A DNA stretch of 64,000 nt, from positions 558,001-622,000 of the forward strand of contig JADJLB010000001.1 in NCBI GenBank assembly GCA_016705685.1. The letters are read 5' to 3'. Shown here piece by piece: positions 12,460 to 21,200 of this stretch. The stretch is from Propionivibrio sp. GTDB taxonomy: Bacteria > Pseudomonadota > Gammaproteobacteria > Burkholderiales > Rhodocyclaceae. How positions within the stretch are numbered: the stretch's first letter is position 1; the number at the start of each line of letters is the position of its first letter. The position numbers were made by a program, and so were the translations under genes. The notes beneath the pieces were generated by a model. It was not told where the DNA came from. It was given only the letters and a program-made list of their open reading frames with translations, and did no database searches.

Positions 12460-13073
12460 GTGATGTTCTCGGCGCTGCCCCAGCGTCGCATGAGTTCATG
12501 GGGAACGGAAAGCTGATCAAGAATGCGCGCAACAACAAAATCGACGAGATCCTCGATGCGCTGCGGATGCAGGTAGAAACCGGGGTTGGGAGGCAAAATG
12601 ATGGCACCGGCACGGGCGAGACGCAGCATGTTTTCAAGATGAATAATCGAGAATGGTGTTTCGCGAGGGACCAGTATCAGCTTGCGCCTCTCCTTGAGGA
12701 CCACATCGGCGGCGCGCTCGATCAACTGGTTGGCTAACCCCTGGGCAATTGAAGCGAGCGTGCCCATAGTGCATGGGCATATAACCATGGCATCGGGCGG
12801 GTTGGAGCCGCTGGCCACCGGCGCAAACCACTCCTCACGGCCGTACACCTCGACCCTGCCGGGAAGATCGGCAAAGCGCGCGCAAAAAAAAGCCTGTGCA
12901 TCCGACGCTCGCGAGGGCAGATCAAGCGCCAATTCCTGATTGGCGACGACTTGGGCGACCTGCGAATAGAGAAGTTGTACGTGACATCCGGCTTCAAGCA
13001 GACACTCCAGCAGGCGGACGCCGTAGGGCATTCCAGAAGCGCCGGTAAAGGCAAGGCAGATGGTTTTGGTCAT
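12456..13073 (-). CDS. ubiX: Flavin prenyltransferase UbiX
   Basis: Makes prenylated FMN, the cofactor of UbiD-type decarboxylases used in ubiquinone synthesis. The flavoprotein fold starts AFTGASGMPYGVRLLECL. The FMN-binding and catalytic segments GSNPPDAMVICPCTMGTLAS and LVPRETPFS are present. The length of 205 aa is usual. It is placed between the Gx transporter gene (3 bases upstream) and the LON-domain gene (4-base overlap). No ubiD is in this window. Confidence 0.95.
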   Translation of the reverse strand: MTKTICLAFTGASGMPYGVRLLECLLEAGCHVQLLYSQVAQVVANQELALDLPSRASDAQAFFCARFADLPGRVEVYGREEWFAPVASGSNPPDAMVICPCTMGTLASIAQGLANQLIERAADVVLKERRKLILVPRETPFSIIHLENMLRLARAGAIILPPNPGFYLHPQRIEDLVDFVVARILDQLSVPHELMRRWGSAENIT

Positions 13074-13076
13074 TAC

Positions 13077-13616
13077 TTACCTCAGGGCGTCGGATGGGCC
13101 GTTCGGCAGTTCATCGAGCAAATGTGCCGCAATCAGTCCGTTGATGATACCGAAAGCCAGCGCTGCCGCGGAAAAAAGCGGCACCAGATAAAACAGGCCG
13201 TTGTGCGGAATCAGCCACAGCCGGGCCAGTAGCAGTTGCCCGCCGATATGCGCAAAGGCCGCAAGAATGCTCCAACTGACCGGTCCGAACCAGCGTCCCG
13301 GCAGGCGAACCGAAAAAGCTAAAACGATCAGGCTGAGCAATGAACCGGACAGGCTCATGAAGAAACCGGGAGACATGAATTGTCCGAGTAGCAGACTGCC
13401 GGCGACAACGCGCAAGCCGCTGACCCAGGCGGCCGTTGCCCAACCAAAACGCGCCAGAACGACCAGTGTCACGATATTGGCCAGCCCAGGCTTGATACCC
13501 GGTAGGGGTAGAGGAATCGCCGCATCGATCAATGCCAGGCCGATCGCTGCGGCGGCCATCTGCGCGATGCGGTGGTCTTCCGGCGTGGTCGTCAGCCTAG
13601 TAACTGAGTGAGTCAT
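13077..13616 (-). CDS. Gx transporter family membrane protein
   Basis: A 179-residue protein with about five hydrophobic segments, starting with a helix at residues 16-36 and including PLPGIKPGLANIVTLVVL, which marks the Gx transporter family (also labelled heptaprenyl diphosphate synthase component I). These resemble the membrane (S) components of ECF-type uptake systems. Its start overlaps the end of the NusG-II gene by about 20 bases, a pairing seen in many genomes. Substrate unknown. Confidence 0.8.
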   Translation of the reverse strand: MTHSVTRLTTTPEDHRIAQMAAAAIGLALIDAAIPLPLPGIKPGLANIVTLVVLARFGWATAAWVSGLRVVAGSLLLGQFMSPGFFMSLSGSLLSLIVLAFSVRLPGRWFGPVSWSILAAFAHIGGQLLLARLWLIPHNGLFYLVPLFSAAALAFGIINGLIAAHLLDELPNGPSDALR

Positions 13617-13971
13617 ACGCTTCCTTGCCCCCCTGCACCTGAACGCTCACCTGGTTCGGGGCACAGATGGCGATCTCTCCAGGGCGTGACAGCCAGCCCT
13701 GGCGCACGCAATACTGGCGTGGCCCAGGGTCGGAAACAACGCGTACGCGACGTGTTTCAACGCTGATCGTGGTGACGCCCAGCGGGCCCGGCACGTCGAT
13801 CTTTCGGTTACGCGATAGATCGAGTTCGGCGAAGATTTCTCCGCCTCGTTTGATCACGGCTTTTTCAGCCATACCGCCTTGCCATGCCAGATGAAAAGAA
13901 ACAGCGCAGACGACAAGGCCGAGCGCGGTAAGCAGCCAGTCACCCGGCCTGAACAGCGCCAGCCAGCGCAT
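13597..13971 (-). CDS. NusG domain II-containing membrane-anchored protein
   Basis: A 124-residue protein with one N-terminal transmembrane segment (WLLTALGLVVCAVSFHLAW) and an exported beta-rich domain of the NusG-II type, including the segment VVSDPGPRQYCVRQGWLSRPG and then AICAPNQVSV. ATG at 13971 overlaps the rapZ stop by one base (TGATG). Usually found beside the Gx transporter family gene, as here. Function unknown. Confidence 0.85.
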   Translation of the reverse strand: MRWLALFRPGDWLLTALGLVVCAVSFHLAWQGGMAEKAVIKRGGEIFAELDLSRNRKIDVPGPLGVTTISVETRRVRVVSDPGPRQYCVRQGWLSRPGEIAICAPNQVSVQVQGGKEAYDSLSY

Positions 13972-14831
13972 CAAGTGGAGCCTGGGGGAAGCGTTTGAAG
14001 TTCACGGTGACGGATGAGTACGCGTGCCTGACCCCGGAACCTGCGTCCGAGACTCTCGGCGAAGTAGACCGAACGGTGCTGGCCACCCGTGCAGCCGATG
14101 CCGACGGTCAGATAATTGCGATTATCACGAATGTAACAAGGCAACCAGGTGTCAATGAAGCGCGCAATATCGTCACGCATGCGCAACACTTCCGGTTCGG
14201 CTTCAAGAAAAGTGATTACCGGGCTGTCGCGGCCAGTCAGCGGACGCAAAGTCATATCATAGTGTGGATTAGGCAGACAGCGAACATCGAAGACGAGTTC
14301 AGCGTCAAGGGGTACCCCGTGTTTGAAACCGAAGGACTCGAAGATCAGGGTCAAGCCTTGTTGCGTATCATTGGAGATGAATTGGCGTATCCATTCCCTT
14401 AGCGCACCGGGTTTCAAGTCGCTGGTGTCAATGTGATGACCCAGTTCGGACAGGCCTTCGAGACGGACCCGCTCTTCGGCAATGGCTTCGGTCACTGTGC
14501 GTTGTTCGTCGGCCAGCGGGTGTTTGCGGCGCGTCTCGGAATAGCGCTTGAGCAGCGTTTCCGATTTGGCGTCAAGAAAGAGAAACTGCAAATCCAGCTC
14601 GTTGGCACGCAGTGCTGCCAGCTGTTGTGGAAGCATGGCGATACTCTTGCCACCGCGGATGTCGATAGCGACAGCGGCCTTGTCGTAGCCTTGTTGAGCG
14701 AGTTGGTCTACAAGTTGCTGCAACAATTGCGAAGGCAGGTTGTCAACGCAGTAGTAATCCGCATCCTCAAGTACATTGAGGGCAATTGACTTGCCGGAAC
14801 CGGAGAGACCGCTGATGATAATGATATGCAT
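13971..14831 (-). CDS. rapZ: RNase adapter protein RapZ
   Basis: Nucleotide-binding adapter that in E. coli delivers the GlmZ small RNA to RNase E. Walker A GLSGSGKS occurs at the N-terminus, followed by the YYCVDNLPSQLL signature. The C-terminal domain holds YLTVGIGCTGGQHRSVYFAE. The frame extends 11 codons further upstream, but homologues start MxIIIxSGLSGSGKS, so ATG 14831 is chosen (286 aa). It heads the minus-strand cluster rapZ, NusG-II, Gx transporter, ubiX, LON. Confidence 0.95.
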   Translation of the reverse strand: MHIIIISGLSGSGKSIALNVLEDADYYCVDNLPSQLLQQLVDQLAQQGYDKAAVAIDIRGGKSIAMLPQQLAALRANELDLQFLFLDAKSETLLKRYSETRRKHPLADEQRTVTEAIAEERVRLEGLSELGHHIDTSDLKPGALREWIRQFISNDTQQGLTLIFESFGFKHGVPLDAELVFDVRCLPNPHYDMTLRPLTGRDSPVITFLEAEPEVLRMRDDIARFIDTWLPCYIRDNRNYLTVGIGCTGGQHRSVYFAESLGRRFRGQARVLIRHRELQTLPPGST

Positions 14832-14889
14832 GTGGATGAGCATAACGGAACCTTGCCAACGCAATCAAGCCGGACTAACGTAAACCAAC

Positions 14890-16116
14890 ATGGATGTCAC
14901 CAAATCAGCCGCCATGACCCTTCTGGACATTCGCTTTCTGGACGAACTTGTCACCGTTCGACATGCCATCCACGCCTGCCCCGAACTGGCCTTCGAAGAG
15001 ACTTGCACTGCCGATCTTGTGGCTCGCGAACTGGCCGCCTACGGCATCGAAGTGCATCGCGGGCTGGCTAGAACCGGAGTGGTCGGTGTTTTGCGCAAAG
15101 GAAACAGCGCGCGCTCCATCGGCTTGCGCGCCGACATGGATGCCTTGCCGCTGCTGGAGAAGAACGACTTCCCGCATCGCTCGAGAAATGAAGGCCGGAT
15201 GCATGCTTGTGGCCATGACGGCCACACCGTCATCCTGCTCGGCGCGGCGCGTTATCTGGCCGAAAACATAGACAGTCTTGACTTTGAAGGTACGGTCAAC
15301 TTCATTTTCCAGCCCGCTGAGGAATCCGAAGGCGGTGCGGCGGTGATGATCGAGGACGGGCTATTTGAAAAGTTTCCGATGGATGCCGTATACGGTCTGC
15401 ATAACTGGCCGGGAATAGCGGTTGGTGAAATGGCCGTCATGCCCGGCGCGGTTATGGCCGGCACCTGTGCTTTTGAAATAGCGGTACGTGGTCATGGCTG
15501 CCACGCTGCGATGCCGAATCAGGGCGTCGATACGCTGCTGGTCGCATCCCATCTGGTCGTCGCGTTGCAGTCCGTCGTTTCGCGCAATGTGCACCCTTGC
15601 GAATCGGCAGTGGTCAGCGTCACGCAGATTCACGGCGGCGATGCACTGAACATCATCCCGGACGATGCGGTCTTGCGCGGCACGGTGCGCAGCTTCAAGC
15701 CCGAAGTGCTGGCGCTGGTCGAGCAAGCCATTGCGCGGTTATGTAGCGGCATGGCCGACACCTTTGGCGCACGGATCGCGGTCAGTTTTGACCATCGTTA
15801 TCCGCCGACGGTCAATAGTGCGGCAGAAACCGAGCTGTGCCGCCGGGTGGCCGAGGCGCTGCTGGGTACGCACAAGGTCCGCAAGAATGAGTTGCCGTCG
15901 ATGGGGGCCGAAGATTTCGCCTACATGCTGCAGGCCAAACCCGGCTGCTACGTCTGGTTGGGCAATGGCCCCGGCACGGGCGGGTGTACCCTGCACAATC
16001 CGCATTACGACTTCAATAACGACACAATGGTGTTTGGCATAAGTTATTGGGTGAGGTTGGTTGAGGCCGCATTACCGAGCGATGCCAGGGAAGCAAAGCC
16101 TGGGGTTGAACCGTAA
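14890..16116 (+). CDS. M20D family amidohydrolase (hippurate hydrolase-like)
   Basis: A 408-residue zinc or manganese aminoacylase of the M20D type, related to hippurate and IAA-amino-acid hydrolases. Metal-site signatures are all present: RADMDALPL, MHACGHDGH, QPAEESEGG (catalytic Glu and metal-binding Glu), GLHNWPGI and the C-terminal MGAEDFAYM with NPHYDFND-like text. A small dimerisation domain is inserted around residues 190-300. The ATG at 14890 is used; a second ATG lies 8 codons on. The natural substrate is unknown. It is transcribed divergently from rapZ and appears monocistronic. Confidence 0.9.
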   Translation: MDVTKSAAMTLLDIRFLDELVTVRHAIHACPELAFEETCTADLVARELAAYGIEVHRGLARTGVVGVLRKGNSARSIGLRADMDALPLLEKNDFPHRSRNEGRMHACGHDGHTVILLGAARYLAENIDSLDFEGTVNFIFQPAEESEGGAAVMIEDGLFEKFPMDAVYGLHNWPGIAVGEMAVMPGAVMAGTCAFEIAVRGHGCHAAMPNQGVDTLLVASHLVVALQSVVSRNVHPCESAVVSVTQIHGGDALNIIPDDAVLRGTVRSFKPEVLALVEQAIARLCSGMADTFGARIAVSFDHRYPPTVNSAAETELCRRVAEALLGTHKVRKNELPSMGAEDFAYMLQAKPGCYVWLGNGPGTGGCTLHNPHYDFNNDTMVFGISYWVRLVEAALPSDAREAKPGVEP

Positions 16117-16391
16117 TCTGCCGTGGCCGATCGCGTTTTTCGGGAAGGAGAAGCCATCCGGATCGCTCCGGAGCAAAATATTGCCTGATTAAGAAATAAT
16201 CAAATTACGGGATAATTACCTGATAAAGCGAGCCAAAACCATCGCTGAATGCTATATTATTCAGGTTTAGTGCCGAGCAAGTCGCTCTTCGCGGTCGAAG
16301 TTCAAAGCTTCCTGCGGCTATACAATCCGCCTCCGAGCATTGTCAGGCGTTCCTATTACTTTATCGAGTTCCAGCACAAGGAGGTTATTCG

Positions 16392-18224
16392 ATGTCGCAG
16401 CAGAACAAAACGGAAGAAGGCAAGACCTTGCCGGATCCTGCAGAGCTTATTAAGAGTTATTCCGAGGTTGCCAAGCGTGCTTCGCAGATGATGGCGCGCT
16501 ACATCGACAAGAAGACCAAAGACGGCGTCTCCCTCCCGTCGGACGAAATGGGGATCTCCAAAGCATTCATGGAGCTTTCCAACCGCTTGCTTGCCGACCC
16601 GAAGAAGCTGATGGAAGCGCAGATGAAGCTGATGCGCGACTACCTGTCGCTGTGGCAATACTCGACTTCGAAAATGATGGGCTCAACGGCGGTGCCGCCG
16701 GTAGCCGTTCCGGCGAAGTCCGACAAGCGTTTCAAGGACGATGAATGGCAGAACAGTTTCCTATTCGATTTCATCAAGCAATCCTACCTCATCACGTCCG
16801 GTCATCTGAACGACATCGTTTCGGAAACAAGTGGTCTCGACGAATCGACGCAGCGGAAAGTCGATTTTTTCACTCGTCAGTATATCGATGCGCTCTCACC
16901 GACAAATTTCGCGCTCACCAATCCTGAAGTCGTCCGCGAGACGGTTAGCAGCGGTGGCCAGAACCTGATCAAAGGGTTCGACAACCTCTTGCGTGACATG
17001 GAAGCTGGCGACGGACAGTTGAGAGTCCGCATGACCGACCCCGATGCGTTCGAGCTCGGCAAGAATGTCGCCACCACGCCAGGCAAGGTCGTTTTCCAGA
17101 ACGAAATGTTCCAGCTCATCCAATACGATCCGGCCACACCGCAGCAGTTCAAGAAGCCGCTGCTGATCGTGCCGCCGTGGATCAACAAGTTTTACATTCT
17201 TGACTTGCGCGAAAAGAACTCCTTCGTCAAATGGACAACCGATCAAGGCCACACCACGTTCATCATGAGCTGGATCAACCCCGACGAAAAGTACGCCAAG
17301 AAGAATTTCGAAGACTACCTGCTGGATGGCACGATGAAGGCCATCGATGCTGTTGAGCAAGTGACCGGCGAGAGCAAGATCAACACCGCCAGTTATTGCC
17401 TGGGCGGCACCCTGCTCATGTCAACGCTGGCCTACATGAGCGCCAAGAAGGACAAGCGCATCAATTCGGCGACCTTCTTCACGACCATGCTCGACTTTTC
17501 CGAACCGGGCGAACTCAAGGTCTTCCTTGACGAGTCCACTATCGAAGGTCTTGAGAAGCGGATGCACGAGCGCGGCTACCTCGACGGTGCCGACATGGCG
17601 GGTACCTTCAACATGCTGCGGGCCAACGATCTGATCTGGTCATTCGCGGTCAACAACTATCTGATGGGCAAGGAATCCTTTCCGTTCGATCTGCTCTACT
17701 GGAATTCCGACTCGACGCGCATGCCGGCGACGATGCACAGTTTCTACCTGCGCAATTTCTATCTGGGCAACAAGCTGCGCGAGCCCGGTGGCATCGAGCT
17801 GGGCGGCGTCAAGATCGACATCGCCAAGGTTAAGACGCCGTGCTATTTCGTGTCGGCAATCGAAGACCACATTGCCCCATGGAAGAGCACGTACATGGGC
17901 GCACTGCTGCCCACCGGACCGGTGAAGTTCGTCCTCGGCGGTTCCGGGCATATTGCCGGCATCATCAATCCCCCGGCAGCCAACAAGTACGGCTACTGGA
18001 CTAACGCTGAAATGCCTGCGTCATCCGACGATTACCTCGCCGGAGCGACGCAGAACCCCGGATCATGGTGGACGGACTGGCAGCAATGGGTGACCGATCA
18101 TGCCGGCGGCAAAGAGAAGATCCCCGCACGCAAGCCGGGCGACGGCGCTCTGAAGGCAATTGAAGACGCACCGGGCGCCTTCGTGAAGATGAGGCTGGAC
18201 AAGAAAAAAGTAGCCGCCAAGTAA
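16392..18224 (+). CDS. phaC: Class I polyhydroxyalkanoate synthase
   Basis: Polymerises hydroxyacyl-CoA into PHA at the granule surface. It is 610 aa, the class I size. The lipase-like box SYCLGG carries the nucleophile Cys336; the partners are Asp492 in AIEDHIAPW and His520 in GSGHIAGI. The N-terminal PhaC_N region precedes the alpha/beta-hydrolase core. An AAGGAGG ribosome-binding site lies just upstream of the ATG. No phaA, phaB, phaR or phasin gene is adjacent, so the polymer precursors come from elsewhere. A strong terminator follows directly, so it is a single-gene unit. Confidence 0.96.
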   Translation: MSQQNKTEEGKTLPDPAELIKSYSEVAKRASQMMARYIDKKTKDGVSLPSDEMGISKAFMELSNRLLADPKKLMEAQMKLMRDYLSLWQYSTSKMMGSTAVPPVAVPAKSDKRFKDDEWQNSFLFDFIKQSYLITSGHLNDIVSETSGLDESTQRKVDFFTRQYIDALSPTNFALTNPEVVRETVSSGGQNLIKGFDNLLRDMEAGDGQLRVRMTDPDAFELGKNVATTPGKVVFQNEMFQLIQYDPATPQQFKKPLLIVPPWINKFYILDLREKNSFVKWTTDQGHTTFIMSWINPDEKYAKKNFEDYLLDGTMKAIDAVEQVTGESKINTASYCLGGTLLMSTLAYMSAKKDKRINSATFFTTMLDFSEPGELKVFLDESTIEGLEKRMHERGYLDGADMAGTFNMLRANDLIWSFAVNNYLMGKESFPFDLLYWNSDSTRMPATMHSFYLRNFYLGNKLREPGGIELGGVKIDIAKVKTPCYFVSAIEDHIAPWKSTYMGALLPTGPVKFVLGGSGHIAGIINPPAANKYGYWTNAEMPASSDDYLAGATQNPGSWWTDWQQWVTDHAGGKEKIPARKPGDGALKAIEDAPGAFVKMRLDKKKVAAK

Positions 18225-18245
18225 GCGATCGGCTGTTTGATACAC

Positions 18246-18268
18246 AAAGGGGGCGTAAGCCCCCTTTT
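18246..18268 (+). terminator. Rho-independent terminator of phaC
   Basis: A perfect 9-bp stem AAAGGGGGC / GCCCCCTTT with a GTAA tetraloop (18246-18267) is followed by a short T tract, 22 bases after the phaC stop. Confidence 0.9.
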
Positions 18269-18291
18269 CCGTTGACGTACAATCGATCACC

Positions 18292-19467
18292 ATGAGCTCC
18301 CATCGTTCGACTCGCCTTCCGGATTACGCTGGCCACAGCATCGTCAATCTGATGCAAAGTATTTCCACGGCCTGCGGCAGTACTCGAGCGCCATATCGGC
18401 AACTGGAAGCTTTGCCCGCCGCAAAGCTGGCGGAAGCACGCCATATCGTTTTATTGGTGATCGACGGTCTCGGGCAGCGCACGCTGGCAAGACATCCGGC
18501 CAGCCCGAATCTGCAAGGTCACGTGATCGGCTCGATGACTTCGGTGTTTCCCTCGACCACCGCCAGCGCCATCACCACCTTCATGACCGGCCTCGCCCCG
18601 GCGCAGCATGGCCTTACCGGCTGGCACATGCATCTTGAAGAGATCGATCAGACGCTGGCCATCCTGCCGCTGACACCGCGCTACGAGCCAGCCAAACTGC
18701 CGCCGCAAGAATTGCCGCCGCGGCTTTTCGAGCATCAATCGCTTTTCCAACAACTCGACCGCGAGTGCTGGGCCCTCGCACCTCGTGAGATTTCAGGCAG
18801 CCCCTTCAATGCCTGGCATTCGCACGGCGCGCGTAGCCTGGCCTACCACTCGACAGCCGAGATGTTTTCTCTGCTTTCCGCCTTGTTGCTTGAGGCAGGC
18901 GCACCGCGCTACATCTATGCCTACTACCCTTATCTCGATTCGTACTCGCACAGTTTTGGCACCGAAAGCAAACAGGCAACACAAGAGCTGGCTGAACTGG
19001 ACGTCCTGTTCGGCGAACTCCAGCGCGACGTGCAAGGCACCGACAGTTGGCTGATCGCCACGGCCGATCACGGTTTCATCGATTCGCCACCTCAGCGCGT
19101 GGTCTGCCTCGACCAGCATCCGCAGCTCGCCGCAATGCTCACCCGCCCGTTGTGCGGCGAGCGGCGTGCCGCCTACTGTTACGTCAACGAAGATCGTCGT
19201 CTGGCGTTCGAAAGCTACGTGCGGCAACACCTGGATCACTGCGTCGAACTGCACAGAAGCAGCGATCTGATCGACGCCGGCTGGTTCGGGCCGCCGCCCT
19301 ATCACCCGCGCCTGGCCTCGCGCATCGGCGACTACACGCTGGTCATGAAGGACGACTGGACAATCAAGGACTGGCTGCCCGGCGAGCGCCACTACCCCAT
19401 GCTAGGCGTACATGGCGGCATCAGCAACGCCGAAATGACGGTGCCCCTGATTGCTCTCCGGGTATGA
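18292..19467 (+). CDS. Alkaline phosphatase superfamily phosphodiesterase
   Basis: A 391-residue protein of the type I phosphodiesterase/nucleotide pyrophosphatase group. Metal ligands and nucleophile are visible: Asp in VLLVIDGLG, Thr in SVFPSTTASA, Asp and His in YPYLDSYSHSFG, Asp-His in ATADHGF, and a late His in GVHGGISNAEM. No signal peptide, so probably cytosolic. Substrate unknown. Its last 20 or so codons recur in diverged form at 21049-21117, the tail of a lost paralogue. Confidence 0.88.
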   Translation: MSSHRSTRLPDYAGHSIVNLMQSISTACGSTRAPYRQLEALPAAKLAEARHIVLLVIDGLGQRTLARHPASPNLQGHVIGSMTSVFPSTTASAITTFMTGLAPAQHGLTGWHMHLEEIDQTLAILPLTPRYEPAKLPPQELPPRLFEHQSLFQQLDRECWALAPREISGSPFNAWHSHGARSLAYHSTAEMFSLLSALLLEAGAPRYIYAYYPYLDSYSHSFGTESKQATQELAELDVLFGELQRDVQGTDSWLIATADHGFIDSPPQRVVCLDQHPQLAAMLTRPLCGERRAAYCYVNEDRRLAFESYVRQHLDHCVELHRSSDLIDAGWFGPPPYHPRLASRIGDYTLVMKDDWTIKDWLPGERHYPMLGVHGGISNAEMTVPLIALRV

Positions 19468-19613
19468 ATTGACGGGCTCAGAACATGCCCCTATTGCTGT
19501 TCAAACCCGGCTACCTTTCGGTGTCCCGGTACTCAAGGTAGGGCGGTGGGGGAGAAAAAAGCTAATATGACCTTGGAACAAAATTCTGATGCGATGCTGA
19601 CCGTTATAGCTCG

Positions 19614-19952
19614 TGGGACGAAGCGCATGTGGGACCGCCTGACGGCTTCGCAGATCGCAGCGGCATCGGCAGCATCGTTCTTGCCGCGCTTTCCCGACAT
19701 GCGATAGGGCGTGACGAACTTCGGGGCGACGAGCTTGACGGCGTGGCCGTATTCGGGGAATTGTCTAGCCCAGTAATGCGCACCGGTGCAGGCTTCCATG
19801 CGGATGAAGCAGGGCGGCAGTTGTGCGATCAGCGGCAAAAGATGCTCCCGCGATATTTTGGGCTTGACCCGCGCGGCCTTGCCGTTATCATCAACGCCAT
19901 GCGCCGCAAAGACGTTCTTGGCCAGATCGATTCCTACGGTGATAATGCTCAT
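19614..19952 (-). pseudogene. IS110-family transposase, N-terminal fragment
   Basis: The first 113 residues are a good IS110-family DEDD (RuvC-like) domain: Asp9 in GIDLAKNVF, Glu53 in RMEACTGAHYWAR, and Asp93/Asp96 in KNDAADAAAI. Homology stops after SHMRFVP, and the frame runs on into unrelated sequence until 19533. The C-terminal serine-containing transposase domain (full proteins are about 320-400 aa) is gone, so it cannot be active. ATG 19952 is chosen because MSIITVGIDLAKN is the family start. It is a remnant of an insertion downstream of the AlkP-superfamily gene. Confidence 0.88.
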
Positions 19953-20336
19953 GGACTTCCCCTTTCGTGGTGCGCAAATGGACGACCTCAGAATCACCAT
20001 TTTGGCACTCCGTTGCCGTACACGGCTTCCGCCGCTGCCTCGGGACGGGGAAGTCCCTTTAATTTTTTAGGCCAATCACATATGGGAATCCTCGGTCGCC
20101 CTCAAGGCTTGTTTGAACTCCACAGCAGCGATTCATGCGTGGGCTCAATGTTGAGCAAAACCAATGTTGTTGAAATTCTCGGCGTAACCGAGAGGGACAT
20201 TCAATCAGTCCCGTTCAAGAACTGGAACGGCATCGAGGCCATTGACGAACGTTAGCTTCAAAAACTTTGGTACGCAAGTGCCATACCAAACTCCCCACCT
20301 GCCAAAATCGGGAATGCGAGCGTAAGCCTCGATGAA
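19953..20336. other. Non-coding end of the IS110 remnant and possible decayed coding sequence
   Basis: The 384 bases upstream of the transposase fragment hold no intact gene. From 19953 to about 20060 lies what should be the left non-coding end of the element, where IS110-family elements may encode a bridge RNA. It contains a GCCGT/ACGGC dyad and a GGGAC/GTCCC hairpin at 20042-20057. From about 20090 the plus strand reads protein-like text (TNVVEILGVTERDIQSVPFKNW), stopped by TAG at 20253-20255. Beyond that the same frame continues into the nuclease-like ORF at 20337. Confidence 0.45.
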
Positions 20337-20924
20337 ATGATCCTCGTGAAGTTGATCGAGCTTGCGTATCCAAGCGCCACCGTAGAGCATCAGGTGCCTT
20401 GGGGCAGGAGGCGCGCCGATCTGAAGGTTTCGGTTGATAGTGTTTCAAAACTCGTCGAGTTTCATGGCCCGAGTCATTTCGCACCATCGCGCTACAACTC
20501 AAGTCCCGAGCATCCTTCAATTCGCAAGGCGGAAATCGAAAACCACTTTGGCATTGAGTGCGTCCTCTGGCCCTACTGGATTCAACGCTGCATCTCGAAT
20601 GTTCGCGCCATATTTGACAACGACGTGAATGGGCTTGGCGTTCTCTGGAGTACAAACGTCCACTTCGGAACTTTTGTTTTTCCCGACTCAGCGCAGGTCA
20701 TTGACAGCATTAACGATAGATTTCGCGCTACACGAGATGATGGCTACGGGTATTTCTATGGCCCAGACACAGAGAACCGGAATAACCCTGAGCACCCCAT
20801 AATCAGCCAAATTCAACAGGGAAAGAAAAGCATCGATCTATTACTTCCTCGTGGTCACACCAGCGTTGAGCGGTGGGTTCCTCTATGCATCGGACCAAAG
20901 GGCTCAGCTTCGCGTTTTTTTTGA
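20337..20924 (+). CDS. Hypothetical protein, possible PD-(D/E)XK-like nuclease
   Basis: A 195-residue ORF that I cannot assign to a named family. Residues 20-50 contain RRRADLK with Asp28, then KLVEFHGPSHF with Glu41-Phe-His43. This resembles the D...ExX core of Vsr/DUF559/RAP-type restriction-endonuclease folds, where an E-x-DG-x-H motif is common. FGIECVLWPYWIQRC follows as a plausible last core strand. The frame continues upstream without a start codon to a TAG at 20253, so the true gene may be longer and broken. It lies between the IS110 fragment and a gene tail, in sequence that looks less GC-rich than its neighbours. Confidence 0.5.
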   Translation: MILVKLIELAYPSATVEHQVPWGRRRADLKVSVDSVSKLVEFHGPSHFAPSRYNSSPEHPSIRKAEIENHFGIECVLWPYWIQRCISNVRAIFDNDVNGLGVLWSTNVHFGTFVFPDSAQVIDSINDRFRATRDDGYGYFYGPDTENRNNPEHPIISQIQQGKKSIDLLLPRGHTSVERWVPLCIGPKGSASRFF

Positions 20925-21048
20925 GGCTGCCATGCCATGACGTCTCCGCATTTATTTGGTCTGAATGCTGCAACACATCGTTCAGCGGGGCAGTGAAAGT
21001 GAGGCTTGTTTTTTTGTACTGGCGAGTCTTGCAAAAACTCATGCGCCA

Positions 21049-21117
21049 ATGCCCAGTGCACTCGACGGCAACAGCGACGCCCAAATGACGGTGCCGTTGA
21101 TTGCAATCCGGGCGTAA
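21049..21117 (+). pseudogene. Orphan 3' end of an AlkP-superfamily gene paralogue
   Basis: Twenty-two codons and a TAA reading MPSALDGNSDAQMTVPLIAI then RA. They align with the last codons of the AlkP-superfamily gene ending at 19467 (GISNAEMTVPLIALRV). In the final 46 bases I count about 11 differences, most of them synonymous or conservative. This is the tail of a diverged paralogue whose body has been lost, not a direct repeat made by insertion. Confidence 0.7.
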
Positions 21118-21200
21118 TTCTTCAGGCTTGTCAGCGCACAGCGCGATAGCCATAATTGGGCGTTCAAATATCAACTACCACCCTTATCGGATCATCAGCA

